NCBI GenBank assembly: GCA_030052745.1
Contig: JANBVO010000026.1
Coordinates: 372,001 to 436,000 of the forward strand
Direction of reading: 5' to 3'
DNA: 64,000 nt
Source: Pleurostoma richardsiae
Taxonomy: Eukaryota > Ascomycota > Sordariomycetes > Calosphaeriales > Pleurostomataceae
Below the pieces are notes generated by a model. The model did no database searches. It saw only the letters and a program-made list of their open reading frames with translations, and was not told where the DNA came from. Positions within the stretch are counted from its first letter, which is position 1. Every line of letters begins with the position of its first letter. This document shows positions 1-12,141 of the stretch, in pieces. The position numbers were made by a program, and so were the translations under genes.

Positions 1-51
1 TGTCATACATAGGTAGATAGCCTGGAAAATAAATATGATACAATATGTGAT

Positions 52-1601
52 CTACTCCTCCTTCCACGAAGCCTTGCCATTCCCGTCGGTCGTCGTCTTC
101 CGCGCAACGACCTCCTCCACCACCTCCTTGACCCCCTGCTTGCCGCGCCGCAGCCCCACCAGCCGGTTGACCACCTCCTTCTGTGAGTATTGGCCCTCCC
201 GCACCAGGTCCGCCACCTCCTGCTCCGTCGGCAGCCCGAACCCGTGCGGGTACTCCCGGTAGTCCCGGTCGTTCAGCAGCTGCAGCGGCGCCGCGTCCCT
301 TGGCATCTCGAAGAACGGCTCCGTCACCGGGCCGCTCTCTTCCGGCCTAATGTCCTCCAGTGTCGCCGGTTGCCACTTGGGCGCGTCCTTGCGGATCAGC
401 CGCGCCGACACCCCCTCGGTGAAGTCCGGGTGTGCCATGAACCGGCTGGCGATCTGGTGCTCCCGCACGAACGTCTCCGCCACGCTCCATTTGCGCCCGA
501 TGCGCATCTGCCGTAGCGCCACGTGCACCGACGTCGGCGACCGCTGGTGCAGGCTCTCCAGTGTCTTCTCCGCCCACTCCTTGGTCGCGCCCTGCTCCTC
601 CTTCAGCGCCGCGATGATCTCCGCCACGCTCTCCTTCCCGAAGCACCGGTCGATCGCCTTCCGGAGCTCGCCCGCCAGCAGGATCGGCTGGTCGTGCGGC
701 AGGCCCGTGCAGTACTCCTCGATAGTTGCGTTGATCACCTCCAGCCGCTTCTGCAGGCTCTGGAAGTCCTTGAAGCGCAGCTCCGCCAGCCGCGACTCCA
801 GGCTCGGCAGGCTCGTCGAGTGCAGGTAGTGCGTGGCCACGCCCGCGTAGAAGACGTTGGGGCCCGTGAGCCGGTCGCTGGTGAGCGCCAGGTACGTGCC
901 CACGTGGCCCGGCATCCGCGGCAGGAAGAAGGACGCCCCAACGTCGGGGAAGAAGCCGATCGTCGTCTCGGGCATGGCGAACACCGTCCGCTCCGTCGCT
1001 ATCCGGAACGGCGCGTGCACGCTCAGGCCGACGCCTCCGCCCATCGTGATGCCGTCCATGAACGCAATATATGGCTTCTGGTAAGTGGCGATGAGATGGT
1101 CCAGCCTGTATTCGAGGCCGAAGTAGTCCGCCGAGAACTTCTGTCCCTCCGGCCCTTTCTTGTTGGACTGTGCCAGGGCTACCACGTCTCCGCCGGCGCA
1201 GAGCGCTTTCTCCCCCGCGCCTTTCAGCACAACCACATTAGCCATATCCGACTCTTCCCATTCGAGCAACCGCGGGACGATCTTCCGTATCATCGAGGCA
1301 TCGAGTGAGTTGAGTTTCTTCGGCCGGTTGAGCTCGATCGTCCGCAGGCCGTAGAGGCTGTTGAAGAGGACATCCTCCGGTTCGTCGCCCTCCTGGGGCC
1401 CGAACTGCTTGTACGTCTTCGACGAGATCTAATGCGGCACGTAAGCGGGGTATTCCGGGTGACAATTGCGCAGACGGTGGTCATCCGTACCGACGCCATC
1501 TGGATCTTAGCTCTTAGGGGCATTGTGAAGGTGCCTCTGCAGCCGCGGGACGCAGCTGATGCTGCTGGGCCAGCGCGAACCACGAACGCCTTGGCGAACA
1601 T
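52..1601 (-). CDS. EHD3: 3-hydroxyisobutyryl-CoA hydrolase, mitochondrial
   Basis: Exons are 1601-1491 and 1428-52, with a 62-bp intron 1490-1429 (donor GTACGG, acceptor ATTAG, phase 0), giving 495 aa. The enzyme belongs to the crotonase superfamily and releases 3-hydroxyisobutyrate from its CoA ester in mitochondrial valine breakdown. The second exon carries the enoyl-CoA hydratase fold: a GGDV loop near residue 115, an MGGGVGLS oxyanion-hole segment near 165, and the PETTIGFFPDVG segment near 190 that holds the acidic residues typical of hydrolases of this family. The first 37 residues are rich in Ala/Arg with few acids, as expected of a mitochondrial presequence. The ATG at 1601 is the first in the open first exon. 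The fit to the HIBCH family is strong. I saw no truncation. Confidence 0.93.
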
Positions 1602-2246
1602 CTAAATGTCGGATCCTAAGGCGGTGGGATTGTTCAGACTGAGCATCGGAGGAGGGGAGGCACGGCACTGGACCAGATATTCGCTGCAGCTGCCAAGCTA
1701 CCTTGCCGCTCCCAGCCGAGGGTTGTCAAACGTTTTCCCACCGCCCGGCAGAATGGAAGCTCGCCGGATCATAGTGGAGCCGCGTCCTCAAGCCACCTAC
1801 ACCTTAGGTACCTCACCAGCTAGCCAATCATCAAGCTCTACCTAGGTAGGTACCTTAGGTAATTACTGAAGCTCTGGCAGCTGGGGCTGTTGAATTGCAG
1901 CTTCAAGGGGTCTGATTTCTGAATCACGGCTGGGTTCCGAAATAATGCGGATACGGGATCAATTCAAAGGAATTGGCAGTCTTTATCAAGAGAATTACGT
2001 TTTGCACTTCAATATGGCGTGTCTGCAGCGAGTATGCCAGCTCGCTGTCTGCCACGAGGAGACAAGAACCTCTACACCGCTCCCACGAGGAAACATTGGG
2101 TACAAGTGTATAATTAAGGTACTATGAAGGTATGGAAAGCTCCCATGTCTGCGCATCATCAGTCCCGGAAACGCCTCGCCTGAGTCCCAAGCCATCTTCT
2201 CTCCCGCTCAAGTCTCTTTTTGCTCCCGTCTGAAAACCACCCGTCC
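1602..2246. other. Intergenic region upstream of the hydrolase, downstream of the DAK gene
   Basis: No supported gene. It must contain the promoter of the minus-strand hydrolase. A cluster of the palindrome-like motif TACCTAGGTA and its variants lies at about 1801-1862, with a CCAAT box inside it (about 1823). The rest shows nothing recognisable. Confidence 0.5.
1801..1862. repeat. Cluster of TACCTAGGTA-type motifs
   Basis: CTTAGGTACCT, CTACCTAGGTAGGTACC and TTAGGTAA occur within about 60 bp. The same short motif recurs in other intergenic stretches of this window (about 10095, 12538-12558, 15930 and 35557) and I saw none in coding exons. Its function is unknown. It could be a protein-binding site or a genome-wide low-complexity word. 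Confidence 0.5.
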
Positions 2247-4107
2247 CTACACCGTCTCCCACCCCTCCTCCGCAGCAGTGGCCGGCTTCAAGCCGGCCAG
2301 GCCCAGGAAGAAGCACGAGAGCCCCCAGGCGCCCGGGTCCGGCACCTGCTCGAACCCAGAGCCGCCGACGTACACCGTCCGGCCCAGGCTGGCCTTCATG
2401 CCCTTCGTGCCCTCGGCCCCCGCCTTGGCCGCCTCGGCCGCCTTGCCCACGTCCTCCGTCTCGCCGAGCGCCTCGACGAACGGGTACAGCGCGTCGATGA
2501 GTGTGCGGTCGCCGGGCTTGGCCGGCGTGTACTTGGCGAGGGCGTCGCAGCTCTGCTTCAGGGCCGCGGCCCAGGCGTGCTGGTTGGCGTGACCGGGCGC
2601 CTGCGTCCGCAGGGTGTGCACGAGGGAGTTAAGGAAGATGGCGTACAGGGCGCCAGACGTGCCGTCCATCATGGTCTCGACCACGGGGACGATGCTCGCG
2701 ACATCGACGACGGCGTCGCCCGTGAGTGGTTTCTCGGCGATGTGCTTCAGGATCGCTGTTCAAAACTGTCAGTGAATGTTCTCGGTGATCGAGGTAAATC
2801 TCCTCATGCCCGTGGTCTGTCCTACCTTCAGCGCCTCTCCTCAGGCCGATGCCGCAGTCGCCATCTCCCACAATGGTGTCGAAGCGAGTGACGTCTGGCT
2901 CTGCTGCGACGACGGCGTTCAGGCCTTCCGTCAGCGCCTTCGCCGCCGACTCAGCGTCGTAGTTAAGGCCGCTAGGCTTGATCTCCTCGACGCCGTCCCC
3001 GTCGTCCTCTCTCGTCGCCTGGTTCTTCTCCTCCCACGTCTCCTTGGCGATGGGCGCGCTCCAGCCCGTGGCCTCGCAGGGCTGGTCCAGGAGCTGGATC
3101 ATGCTGGGGCCCCCGATATCCGTGTTCACCACGTTCAGCAGGGTGATGCTGAAGCCCAGGCCGTTCAGGCTCGTCATGTAAGTGCCGGACAGGATGCGGA
3201 CGGGGCGGATGCCGTAGTCCTTCTCCAGCTGCGCGGCGACCTCGGCGGTGATGCCGCCCATCTCGAGGACGCTCACGCCGCCCAGGTTGTTGACCAGCAG
3301 CACCACCTCGTTCGAGTTGACCTTGAGGAACGCCCTGTCCTCGTCGGCCTGGTCCAGCAGCTGCCGCAGCATCTTTCCCACCAGCGCCGGCAGCTCGACG
3401 GTCTCGCGCCCGGAGCCGGGCTCGTTGTGGATCCCCATGCCGACCTCCACCTCGCCCGCCTTCAGGTTCTCCGCCGAGTTGGGGTCCGGCGCCGCGCGGC
3501 CCGGCACGTGCACGTGCTCGAGGCTGGCGCCGACGCTGACCAGGTTCTCCGCGGTCAGCCGGGCGACCTTGGCGACGTCCTCGAGGCCGTAGCCGAGGGC
3601 GGCCAGGGCGCCGCTGATCTTGTGCACGAGCACGGTGCCGGCGATGCCGCGCCTGCCGACCTTGCCGGCCTTTCTGCGGCCGACGCCCACGTCGTCGGCG
3701 ACGACCACCATCTCGACGGGCACGCCGGCGGCGCGGGCCTTCTCGACGGCGACGCCGAAGTTGAGGATGTCGCCGGTGTAGTTCATGACCGTGACCAGCA
3801 CGCCCCGGCCGGCGTCGACGCGCGAGGTGATGGCGGCGCGCACCTGCTCGGCGGAGGGGCTGGCGAAGATGGTGCCCGCGACGGCGGCGCTGAGCAGGCC
3901 GCGGCCGACCATGGCGCAGAAGGAGGGCTCGTGGCCGGAGCCGCCGCCGGAGATGATGGAGACCTGCTGGGCGTCGCCCTGGCGGGGCCGCAGGTAGACG
4001 ATCTTGTGGGGGGCATCGAGGGCGACGGAGGGGTTGGTCAGGGTCAGGCTGTGCAGGGCCGTGTTGACCAGGTGCGCCGGGTCGTTGATGAAGTGCTTCG
4101 CGGACAT
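2247..4107 (-). CDS. DAK1: Dihydroxyacetone kinase (DAK1-DAK2 type)
   Basis: Exons are 4107-2826 and 2755-2247, with a 70-bp intron 2825-2756 (phase 1), giving 596 aa. The enzyme phosphorylates dihydroxyacetone (and glyceraldehyde) with ATP in the cytosol, in glycerol use and dihydroxyacetone detoxification. The N-terminal DakK domain starts at SAKHFINDP, has the SGGGSGHEPS substrate loop near residue 55 and an HVHVPG segment that holds the His which binds substrate covalently in this family. The C-terminal DakL domain has the Mg-ATP site GDGDCG just before the intron and a DGTSGALY segment just after it. Length matches the family (about 580-600 aa). The open frame extends five codons upstream only through a TTG, so the ATG at 4107 is the likely start. 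Confidence 0.95.
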
Positions 4108-5557
4108 CTTCTCGTCTTTCAAGCTCGCGGGGGTTGCGAGGCGAATCTGTATGTCACGGTATGTGTGCGTCTCTTGACCTGGGTCGCTGCTGCTCTCGCT
4201 GCCCGCAGTGAGTAATTCAGGGACTGCACGACCTTAAATTACGGTCCGAGATAGATCTTCTTTTGACCACGAGGAATTTCACGAGAGCAGAGGGACGGAG
4301 GAGGGCGGGCAGGCGAGGCGGCCTCGGGCTTATAAGCCAATGCCATTGCTGCCAAACCCCCAACAAGGCGGCCCGCCTCTTATCCGCCGGTGTGTCCTGA
4401 CCCTTTCTACCTAGGGACACACTAGGTGCTCTGCGAGCTCTGCAGAGTCCGGTCGGGCCCAAGGAGGTGGGATGACCAGCTGCACACAACCCAACAAGGT
4501 GGGGTCTGTCTGTTCGTTCGGATGGAGCTGGCAGCGCAGCAGATGCGGGGCTCTCATGTGTGCATCCGGGGAGCGGCAGATGTGGGGGCGGGCGGCCAGG
4601 AAGAAGAGACGGTCTCGTCTCGCTTCCCTTCCCTTCCTGACCTGCGCAGGGCGGAGGTTGCAGTGCAAATCAGATGGTGGCCGATTACGCAGACTACCAA
4701 CCCACGCAGGCTGGGGTACCTTAGCCAGCAGCGAGGAGGCAGTCAGCTGGCGGGTACACTTTTAATCGCCGATCCCCTACCGTAACGTTAGTAGCTACCT
4801 CACTGTGTATGTGAAAAAGAAGTCTGGACTATGAAGGCAGCACGATGCCGGGACGATTAGGACTTGGCTCTGCTGTGTGTTGCGGTTTCGGCGTGGATTT
4901 CCGGCATCTCTATTTGCCTCGCATCATTCACCCTCTACCTAAGAATGCACCCGGTATCTCTGCTCCTTCAAAGAGAGACAGCCAAAGGATCTATCCCTCA
5001 ACTAGGTACACGAGAATAAGGTTACACTGTTCGATACGGCTAATATGCCGTAACCTCAGGACTCGGGAGGCAGAACACAGAGAGAGCTGCATTTCCGGGG
5101 TCCTTTTCCGCCTCTTTTCCGTGCTGCTGCTCAGCTCTGCCCTCTGCCCTCTGCCCTCTGCCCTCGGTGTCTTACACCGACGTGCAGGAGGAGGCGGGGC
5201 TTGGAGAGAGTCTAGCCCCTTCCTTGGGCCTCTCGTTGGAGAAACTTGGGCGCTTGAGTTTCCCCGCCGGCTCCTGGGCCCTTTTTTTTCTTAGCTTCTC
5301 CAGTCCACGAGACTCAGGGTAGAGGCTGTTAAGTCTGGACAAACACGGAAACCCTAAGCGCACCCAGCTCTCAGAGCTGCAGGCTGAAGACAGGCAAAAT
5401 AAGCGCCTCTCTCTCCATCCCCCCGTCAAAAACGCCGAGCGATGCAATCGATGCGATGTGATCAATGAATGCCCTTGTCCCTAATGCAAAGCAGGGAGAG
5501 AAGAAGAAGAAAAAAACCCTCGAGACCACCGCGTCCGAGCCTCCAAAAACACCAGGC
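4108..5557. other. Intergenic region, about 1.45 kb
   Basis: This is the promoter side of the DAK gene and the 3' side of the DFG5-like gene. The short open frames in it have no domain or codon pattern I recognise. A 7-bp tandem repeat lies at 5135-5162. No RNA gene was seen. Confidence 0.5.
5135..5162. repeat. Tandem repeat, unit CTCTGCC, four copies
   Basis: Four perfect head-to-tail copies of a 7-bp unit lie in intergenic DNA. It is a simple minisatellite with no visible link to a gene. Confidence 0.9.
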
Positions 5558-6981
5558 TCAGGTCACGATGAACGCGCTGGCGCCGATGACGCTCAGCACG
5601 ATCGCCGTGGTCAGGAACCCGGCGGCCACGCGGTCGCCCGTCGTGATGGGCGACAGCGTCGGGAGGTAGGTGACCTGCATGCCGGCGGTCGCGTTGCCCT
5701 TGGACGTGCCGCCGTTGGTGGACGTGAACGGCGCCTGCACCCTGCTGACCAGCGTGTACATGACCGCCGACAGCGCGTTCATCTGCTGGCCCACCCCGAC
5801 CGTCCCGTCGAACGAGCCCTCCGTCCACCGGAACCCGCACGCCGTGCCCGGCTGCCCGCTGAACCCGGCCGCCGGCGACCCCGAGCAGGCCGCGGCCGCG
5901 GCCGTCGCGGAGCTCTGCAGCAGCGGCATGATGGTGTCGAAGGTGAAGGGCGCCATCTGCGTGGTGCCGGCCATCCAGCGCGCCAGGTACCCCTTGAAGC
6001 TCTGCTGGTCGACGTCGCACAGGTTGACGCTCTCGCACGCCCGCTCCACCATGATGCTGTTGTTGAAGAAGAGGCCCGCCGTCTCCTGCAGGATCCCGTC
6101 CACGCGCGTCTTCCACATCGCCTGCTCGTCGCCCTCGGTGATGTTGTACATGACCGCCGCGCCGTGCAGGAAGATGCCCGCGTTGTACGTCCACTGGATG
6201 ACGTCGGGCTTGGTGCAGTTCTGCCCGTCGTCGATGGTCGCGCCGTCGAAGATCTTGAAGTCGGGCGTGATCAGCCCCACGCCCGTCTCCCAGTCGAACA
6301 CCTTGGCCGCCCAGTCCGCGTACGTCTGGTTGCCCGTGAAGCGCGACAGCCGCGACGCCAGGTTGAAGAAGCAGCCGTTGGAGATGGAGTTCTTGTAGTT
6401 GAAGCCGTTGTTGAAGGTGAAGATCTGCCACCGCAGGCCCCCGCCACAGTCCTGCGCGTCCCACCGCGTCGCGTACTCGTTGAACACCGCCTGCGCCAGG
6501 GCCAGCCATTGCGGCTGGTCCGACGGCGGGTTCGGGAAGTTGTTCTCCGCCGCTGACATCGCCGCCATCGCCCAGAACCCCTGGTCGTCGTTGCCCTCCG
6601 TCCGGGTCTGGTTCGTCGGCATGAAGTCCGCGTCGTCGCCCACCTGGTGCAGCAGCGCCTGCGTCGTGACGTTGTTGTAGGTTGTGTCGCCCGTCAGGAA
6701 CCAGTAGTCGACCAGGGTGCCAAACATTGCGCCAGCTTCCCACCAGAAGTACGGGTCTGGGAGGTTGCCTGCTACGTCACCAGTGTTGTTCCCGGTGTAG
6801 TACTTCATCAACCCAAACGCTATGGTGCTCGCTGCGTCTTTTACGGATTCTAGATCGTGTCAGCCACGGCAGCAGGTGGTGATGGGTTATACTCACGTTC
6901 ATCGCCGAGCGTGAGCTGCACGGCGCTTGCTGTCTGAGAAAGCAGGCATAGAGCGCCCGCTGCTTGTAATATGCCCTTCAT
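5558..6981 (-). CDS. DFG5: GPI-anchored mannan endo-1,6-alpha-mannosidase, DFG5/DCW1 family (GH76)
   Basis: Exons are 6981-6897 and 6849-5558, with a short 47-bp intron 6896-6850 (donor GTGAGT, acceptor TCTAG), giving 458 aa. Members of this family act at the plasma membrane and wall, where they are thought to transfer GPI-linked mannoproteins onto glucan. Residues 1-21 form a signal peptide ([15 protein letters not shown] core). GH76 features follow: [13 protein letters not shown], the paired acidic motif GNDDQGFW, and QWTYNAGIF. Several N-x-S/T sites are present. The C-terminus is a hydrophobic segment (from AAGFLTTA on) after a small-residue stretch, as expected for GPI attachment. Filamentous fungi carry several paralogues, so which one this is cannot be settled here. 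The frame upstream of the ATG opens only with a TTG. Confidence 0.93.
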
Positions 6982-8262
6982 ATTGACTGACTGGAGAAAC
7001 TGGTAGCAGAATGCAATCGCGTAATTCCACAACGACGCTCGTTTAAGTCGTCGAGTTATGACCAGTGTCCCGAACAGATGCCTTTCGAACTAGCGAAGTC
7101 GAACAGAGCTGCCGCAATGAGGGTATATCGAAAGAAAAGGCTCAGCCAGAGCGTCTCCAGGACTCGATCTAAAAGAACGAAACAGCTACTCGACCGGGAG
7201 CAATTGAGAATAGAATCTAAAGGGGAAGCTCAAAGAAAGAACAGGAGCACGCTTCAAGAATGGCGGTCCCTGACCAGAGAATGAAAGACAATGAAGACCT
7301 CACGACAACCGCAAAAGCCCTGCAGAAGCAAAGAAGGGAAAGAGAAGAAAGAGACGGAACCCAAAGATCACGACGGCAGATCGGGTAGCCTACCTCCTCC
7401 AGATCTCTTGGCAGCGAGACCTCCAGAAAAGACCCCCTCCTGCAGGGCCAGCACTCGCTAGAACCCTGCAATCTCTCCAAGGCGTTCGGCGAGCGCATTG
7501 CCCGGAAGCAGCGCGGAAGGCCGTCGCTGGGCGAGGCTGTGTTCAGGAGACGCGGAGGAGCCTGAAACACTTGGGGTTCGACCAGGTGAGCGCCCTCGTC
7601 TCAAAGCCCGTCCGTGACCCACGCCTGCATGGGCCGCCGCAACAACGAGTAAAGGGCCCGGCCATGGCAGTCTCGACCTGTCCTTGGCCGCCATTGGCGG
7701 GCTCTTGGCCTCAACGGAGATGTGGTCAGCGGAACTTGGCCTGTTTGAGCTGTTTTGATACCGAGCGTGCAACAAGTCCCGAGGTGCAATTAAGGTTGCT
7801 TGACAGATTGGCGGTGGGGTCGCATTTTCAATCCAGGGATCAACTGAAGCGGCCGGTCGGTCACAAAGGGCCGACGGAAATAGAAGCGGCACCTCGATGG
7901 GATCGGCTGAAGCGAGCAACACGGCCCTGCATAGCCGCTGTTTTAAGCTTCTTGATCCTTGTGGTGTCGTGATATGATGCTGCTGATGGTCACCGTTGAT
8001 GCCATCCATCCCAAAACTGAATGAAGACCGGATAGCAAACCGCGCCTGACTGGAGGTAACAAGAAAACAGTACTTTTGTTTAAAAACCACACTTTTATGT
8101 ACAGCTAAAGTGTCATGGAGGGCTTATGTCCCCCGACGATCCTAAAGCCTGGGCTAAGAAAATCTACTAACATTTTCCTGATCCACACGGGTATCAACAA
8201 ACTTGCCAAAGAGAAAAGAAGAAAAATCGCCGCATCCCTCGGTGCTTGAGAAGTCACGCCTT
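6982..8262. other. Intergenic region, about 1.3 kb
   Basis: This holds the promoter of the DFG5-like gene on the minus strand and the 3' end of the NAP/SET gene. Open frames of up to 210 codons lie here, but they lack homology signals, start poorly and have codon use unlike the neighbours. I treat it as non-coding. Confidence 0.5.
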
Positions 8263-9416
8263 TCACGCCTTACGCTTCTTGGCCGGCGGTTGTTCGTCTT
8301 CCTCTTCCTCCTTTTCCTCCTCTTCCTCCTCAGACTCAAAGTCGAGATCGCTCATTGCCTCGAGCTCCTGAGCTTGGACTAGGCGGGTGTTAGCGCGATA
8401 ACGCAAATCGGAGGGATGGGGGGCAAGACTCACTGAAGTACTTGACTGCGCCGGGCCACAGGTCCTCGCTTAAGGCGATAGCCAGGTTCTCGCCCTCAGG
8501 GAAGATCTCGAGCTCATCCTCGTCCTCGTCTTCGTCCTCGTCGTGCTCGTCATCTCCATTGGCCGCCTCACCATTCTTGCCATTCTGCCTCGTCTCTCTG
8601 CGCTTCTTCTCCTCCTCGGTCGCGAGGCGGCTCTCCTCAGCCGAGATGTACTTCCCGATGTAGCCGAACCAGGCGAAGAAGCTGAGCCCGCCAAGTCCAA
8701 CACTCTCCATGCTCTTCTTCAGGGCCTTCTGCTGCGCGGTGAGCTTCTCCCGCTTCGTGAATGAGCCTCCGTTCTCCTTGATGCGGGCCTGCTCCTCCTC
8801 CCACACCTTCTTCACCATGCCCAGAAGCCCGCCGGTCAGGTCCTTGCCCTTCTTCCAGCGGATGTCGACAGGCTCGCTGACGAGGCCGGTCCAGCCGTCC
8901 TTGGAACGCCTGTACCAGAATTTCTTCTCAAGGACCTTATCCTCGAAGTACTCGTTCTCGCTAAACTCGAGGGCGATGGAGATGCTCCGCGGGTCGCCCT
9001 TGCCGCCGTTCTCGATCTCGAAGTGTGAGACGCCGAGGGACACGAGCGAGGACAGGAGCAGGGCGGAGTCGGACGGCTGGATGTACTCGTCGATGTCGGG
9101 CGGGGCCTGCTCGAACACGAGGGGCCAGAAGTTGGGGATCTGGGAGACGATCTTCTGTCTCTTTTCGTAGAGCGGCTGCTTCAGCTCCACCTCCCGTCGG
9201 ACTGTGGCATGGGGCGTAAGTATGCGCCCACAGCAAAGAAAGCTCAAACGGGACGGAATCGCGAGCGCATTGCATGATATATCACTGGGAATAATCGCGG
9301 GGAAGAAATCACGATGGGAGGAACTCACCCAGTTCAGTATCTGCATCTTCGAATTCGGCGCTCAGGTCGTTGAGCTCGCCGTAGGTGACAGGGCTCTCTT
9401 CCGGGGCAGCGGCCAT
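8263..9416 (-). CDS. NAP/SET-family histone chaperone
   Basis: Exons are 9416-9329, 9201-8434 and 8378-8263; introns are 127 bp and 55 bp, both phase 1. The product is 323 aa. NAP/SET proteins bind H3-H4 or H2A-H2B and deliver them to chromatin. The protein has an N-terminal helix rich in charged residues, the IPNFWPLVFEQAP segment near residue 55 that resembles SET, a beta core with SISIALEF and a KKFWYRR segment, then a long acidic tail near 265-285, and a second acidic run followed by the basic C-terminus PPAKKRKA, a likely nuclear signal. Size and features resemble SET/Vps75 more than classical NAP1. All three exons join in frame, and the short third exon supplies the acidic tail and the nuclear signal. 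Confidence 0.88.
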
Positions 9417-10385
9417 TTCCGGTGTGTTCAATGTGAATATTGCTTGCCCAAGGGGATAGAATATTTCAGTATAAGGAATCGCCTGACGGACAGATCAAGG
9501 CTGAATGAAGTCGCGATGGGCAGATGCGCACGCAATACTATACTATGTAAGTAAGAGACCTATTTTGAGAGACGGAAAAATAAAGTTTTGAAAGGGTCCC
9601 AAGCTGCGATGCACAGCTTGCATAGCTGCAAGCTCCTTCATTGGCCCCTATTTGTGGGGGAACCTCAGGGGTCTGAAAATCTGTCGGCAGAGCTGCAGCT
9701 CCACCACCCACCTCGATCTCCGTGTCAAAGACAAAGTCCGAGCCTGCGGAGTCAGCATCTCCAATCCGACATTCCGTCAGCGCTGTTCGAGTGCAGCCGC
9801 ACGCCTTAAGCCTGGCTGAGAAGATCGCTGATGACTGCTGATGGGATCAGCAGCTTCATATTGCTTCAGCAGTGATGTGCATACTGCGTTTACGAGATGC
9901 CATCCTAGGCCGAGGGCGACAAGCAGGCCGGGTCCTGCTGCCTCCAATGCTCCAGTGAGTGTAATGAATGGGATGCCAATGTCATGGAAGTCCATGTCTT
10001 CCTCTTCTCAGAAGGCGATCTCTCCCGCAACTCGCAGGGAATCCCCCTTCAACGTCCAACGATCGTCTGAAGCTTTCAGAAGCGTACTTCTTTCCTACCT
10101 AGTTGGGGAAGTCGAATATGCGACCAAAGCTCCAGTCTGACTCCGTATGTCATCGAAAGGCACCTTGTATTACTCTGCATGTCAGACAACAGAGTACTTG
10201 CTTCATCGCTCATTCATGCACCGGGTTTCGGCAGTCGAGAAGAGGAAATAGCGACCACTACGATGGGTATTTATATCGGGATCTTCTCGACGCCCTCAAC
10301 TTCTCTCTTTGTTTGTTTCTGTTAAAGCTAGTTTTTTCTGCTCTTCCCCCTGTTGAGGGTTTGCATCACCGCATCTGTTACAGCC
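9417..10385. other. Divergent promoter region, about 1 kb
   Basis: It separates the NAP/SET gene (minus) from the adenylation enzyme (plus). No gene is supported. CCTACCTAGTTGG at about 10094 is a weak copy of the TACCTAGGTA motif. A pyrimidine-rich stretch (about 10290-10350) precedes the downstream ATG. Confidence 0.45.
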
Positions 10386-12141
10386 ATGGGCTCCGTATAC
10401 CCTGCCTTTCCTCCTTCGAACCCGGTCACCAAGCTCCAGCAGCTCGCTTCGTCATGTCCGGATAGAGTCTACGCCAGGTTGCTGGAGGGTGACTGGCGAA
10501 CCAATGGCCCTCGGGAAGTGACCATGCGAGAGCTTTCGACCGCGGTGAACCGCATGAGTTTCTGGCTAGACGAAGAGCTCGGTGCATCGAAGAACTTCGA
10601 TCCATTTGTCTATTACGGTGATGCTGACATCCGTTACACCTTCGCTATCTTTGCTGCTATCAAGACGCAGAGAAAGGTTGGCCGGTTCTTATAGTCCGCC
10701 TTCTCAACATCCCCGTACTGACACTAGTGAAGATCGTCTTGGTAGACGGAGCATCTAATCACGACGGTCTGATCCATGTGCTCGAAGATCTGCATTGCAC
10801 TCAGTGGGTAGCAGCAGAAGGCACTACTAGCTTTGCCCAGTCACTCCTGTCAAAGATCCCTAGGGTCACCATCAAGACGCTACCACCGCTAGATTACTGG
10901 CTTCAGGACGTGGAATGCCCCGAGTACTTGTACACAAAGTCGTGGGAAGAATCTCTGTGGGATCCAGTATGGGTTATGCAGACGTCTGGAAGTACTGGTG
11001 AGTGCTTCGAAAGTCGCCCTTACTCATCTGCTCGAACTAAAGGAACTCAGGAAAACCGAAATCTTTTATACACACTCAGGCGTTCGCCAGCATGTTCAAT
11101 CACACGAGAAGGCACGATGGTGAGACCATGGAAAATCCGGAACTCCTACATGCATGCTTGACTGGAACGTCATGTCTCTGGCTGCCACGGCCATATTGGC
11201 TGGGAGGCGCCATAGGCTATATTTGTTTCCCTATGTACTGCAACATGTCGCTTGTCTTGCCGCCTTCCGACACTGTGTTTCCCACTTTGGGACTGATCGA
11301 GGATATCCTGGCGACAATCAACATGGACGGAGCGTTCATGTCGCCATCTCTATTCCGAGATCTGTGCTTGGACGAGCAGAATATCGAGCGTCTGCGGAGC
11401 CTCAAGTACATTCTCTACGCCGGCGCACCACTCGATCAGTGGGTGGGCGATCTACTCTGTGAGCACACATTCATATCATCCATCATTGGATCGACCGAAA
11501 TTGGGCCTCTATGGGTGAACAAGCCGAGACACCGCAAAGACTGGAAGTACCTGCGCTTCGACGAGCGCAACGGCCATCGCATGGAGCCGGTGGCGGACGG
11601 CCTCTTCGAGATGGTGCTGCATCGCACCCCGGAGTTAGAGCAGTATCAGGGCGCCTTCGTGACGTTTCCGCATATACAGAGTTACCGGACGTCTGATTTG
11701 TTCGAGAAGCACCCGGTGCACGACGACCAGTGGATTCATCGGGGCCGAGCGGACGACATGTTCAAGCTGAAATGGATGACGCGGGTCAAGGCCAACGAGA
11801 TTGAAAGCGAGATCGAGCGGCACGAGATGATATCGCGGGTCATGGTAGGCGGGCAGAACCGGCCTCACCCGTTCGCGATTGTGGAGATGTCACTCAAGGC
11901 TGATATGAAGGACGGCGGCAGCGCGCCGACCGAGACTCTTAAGGAGCAGATATGGGCCATGTTTGAGAGGGTTAATATGACGCTCTTGCCAGAGGTGAAG
12001 ATACCCAGGAGCCATATCATCCTTGCAGATGCAGACAAGCCGTTGCTGAGGCTGGTCAAGGGGACCCTCAACCGGCCTGGTATTAACGCTGAATATGCCG
12101 ACAAGATAGAACAGCTCTACCGGAAGGAGGATGACGAGTAG
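10386..12141 (+). CDS. Stand-alone adenylation-domain enzyme (ANL superfamily, NRPS-like)
   Basis: Exons are 10386-10676, 10733-10997 and 11051-12141, giving 548 aa. The first intron (56 bp) ends at an AAG acceptor with a CTGAC branch 12 bp upstream. The nearer TAG would bring a stop in frame. ANL enzymes activate a carboxylic acid as an acyl-adenylate. Visible core motifs are A3 SGSTGKPK across the second splice site (near residue 183), A5 STEIGP, A7 YRTSDLF, A8 GRADDMFK and an A10-like VKGTLNRP with the catalytic-type Lys. Unlike fungal NRPS-like reductases, no carrier-protein domain, reductase or thioesterase follows: the frame stops 20-odd residues after A10, and no such domain is encoded in the next 1.3 kb. 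Substrate cannot be inferred. It could be a free-standing ligase or the remnant of a larger synthetase. Confidence 0.85.

Noticed and set aside
2776-4215. 479-codon plus-strand frame over the dihydroxyacetone kinase
   Set aside because: Antisense shadow of a clearly conserved gene, caused by GC-rich third positions.
7458-8090. 210-codon minus-strand frame between the DFG5-like and NAP/SET genes
   Set aside because: No domain, no ATG-led conserved start, codon use unlike the neighbours; such frames are common in GC-rich DNA.
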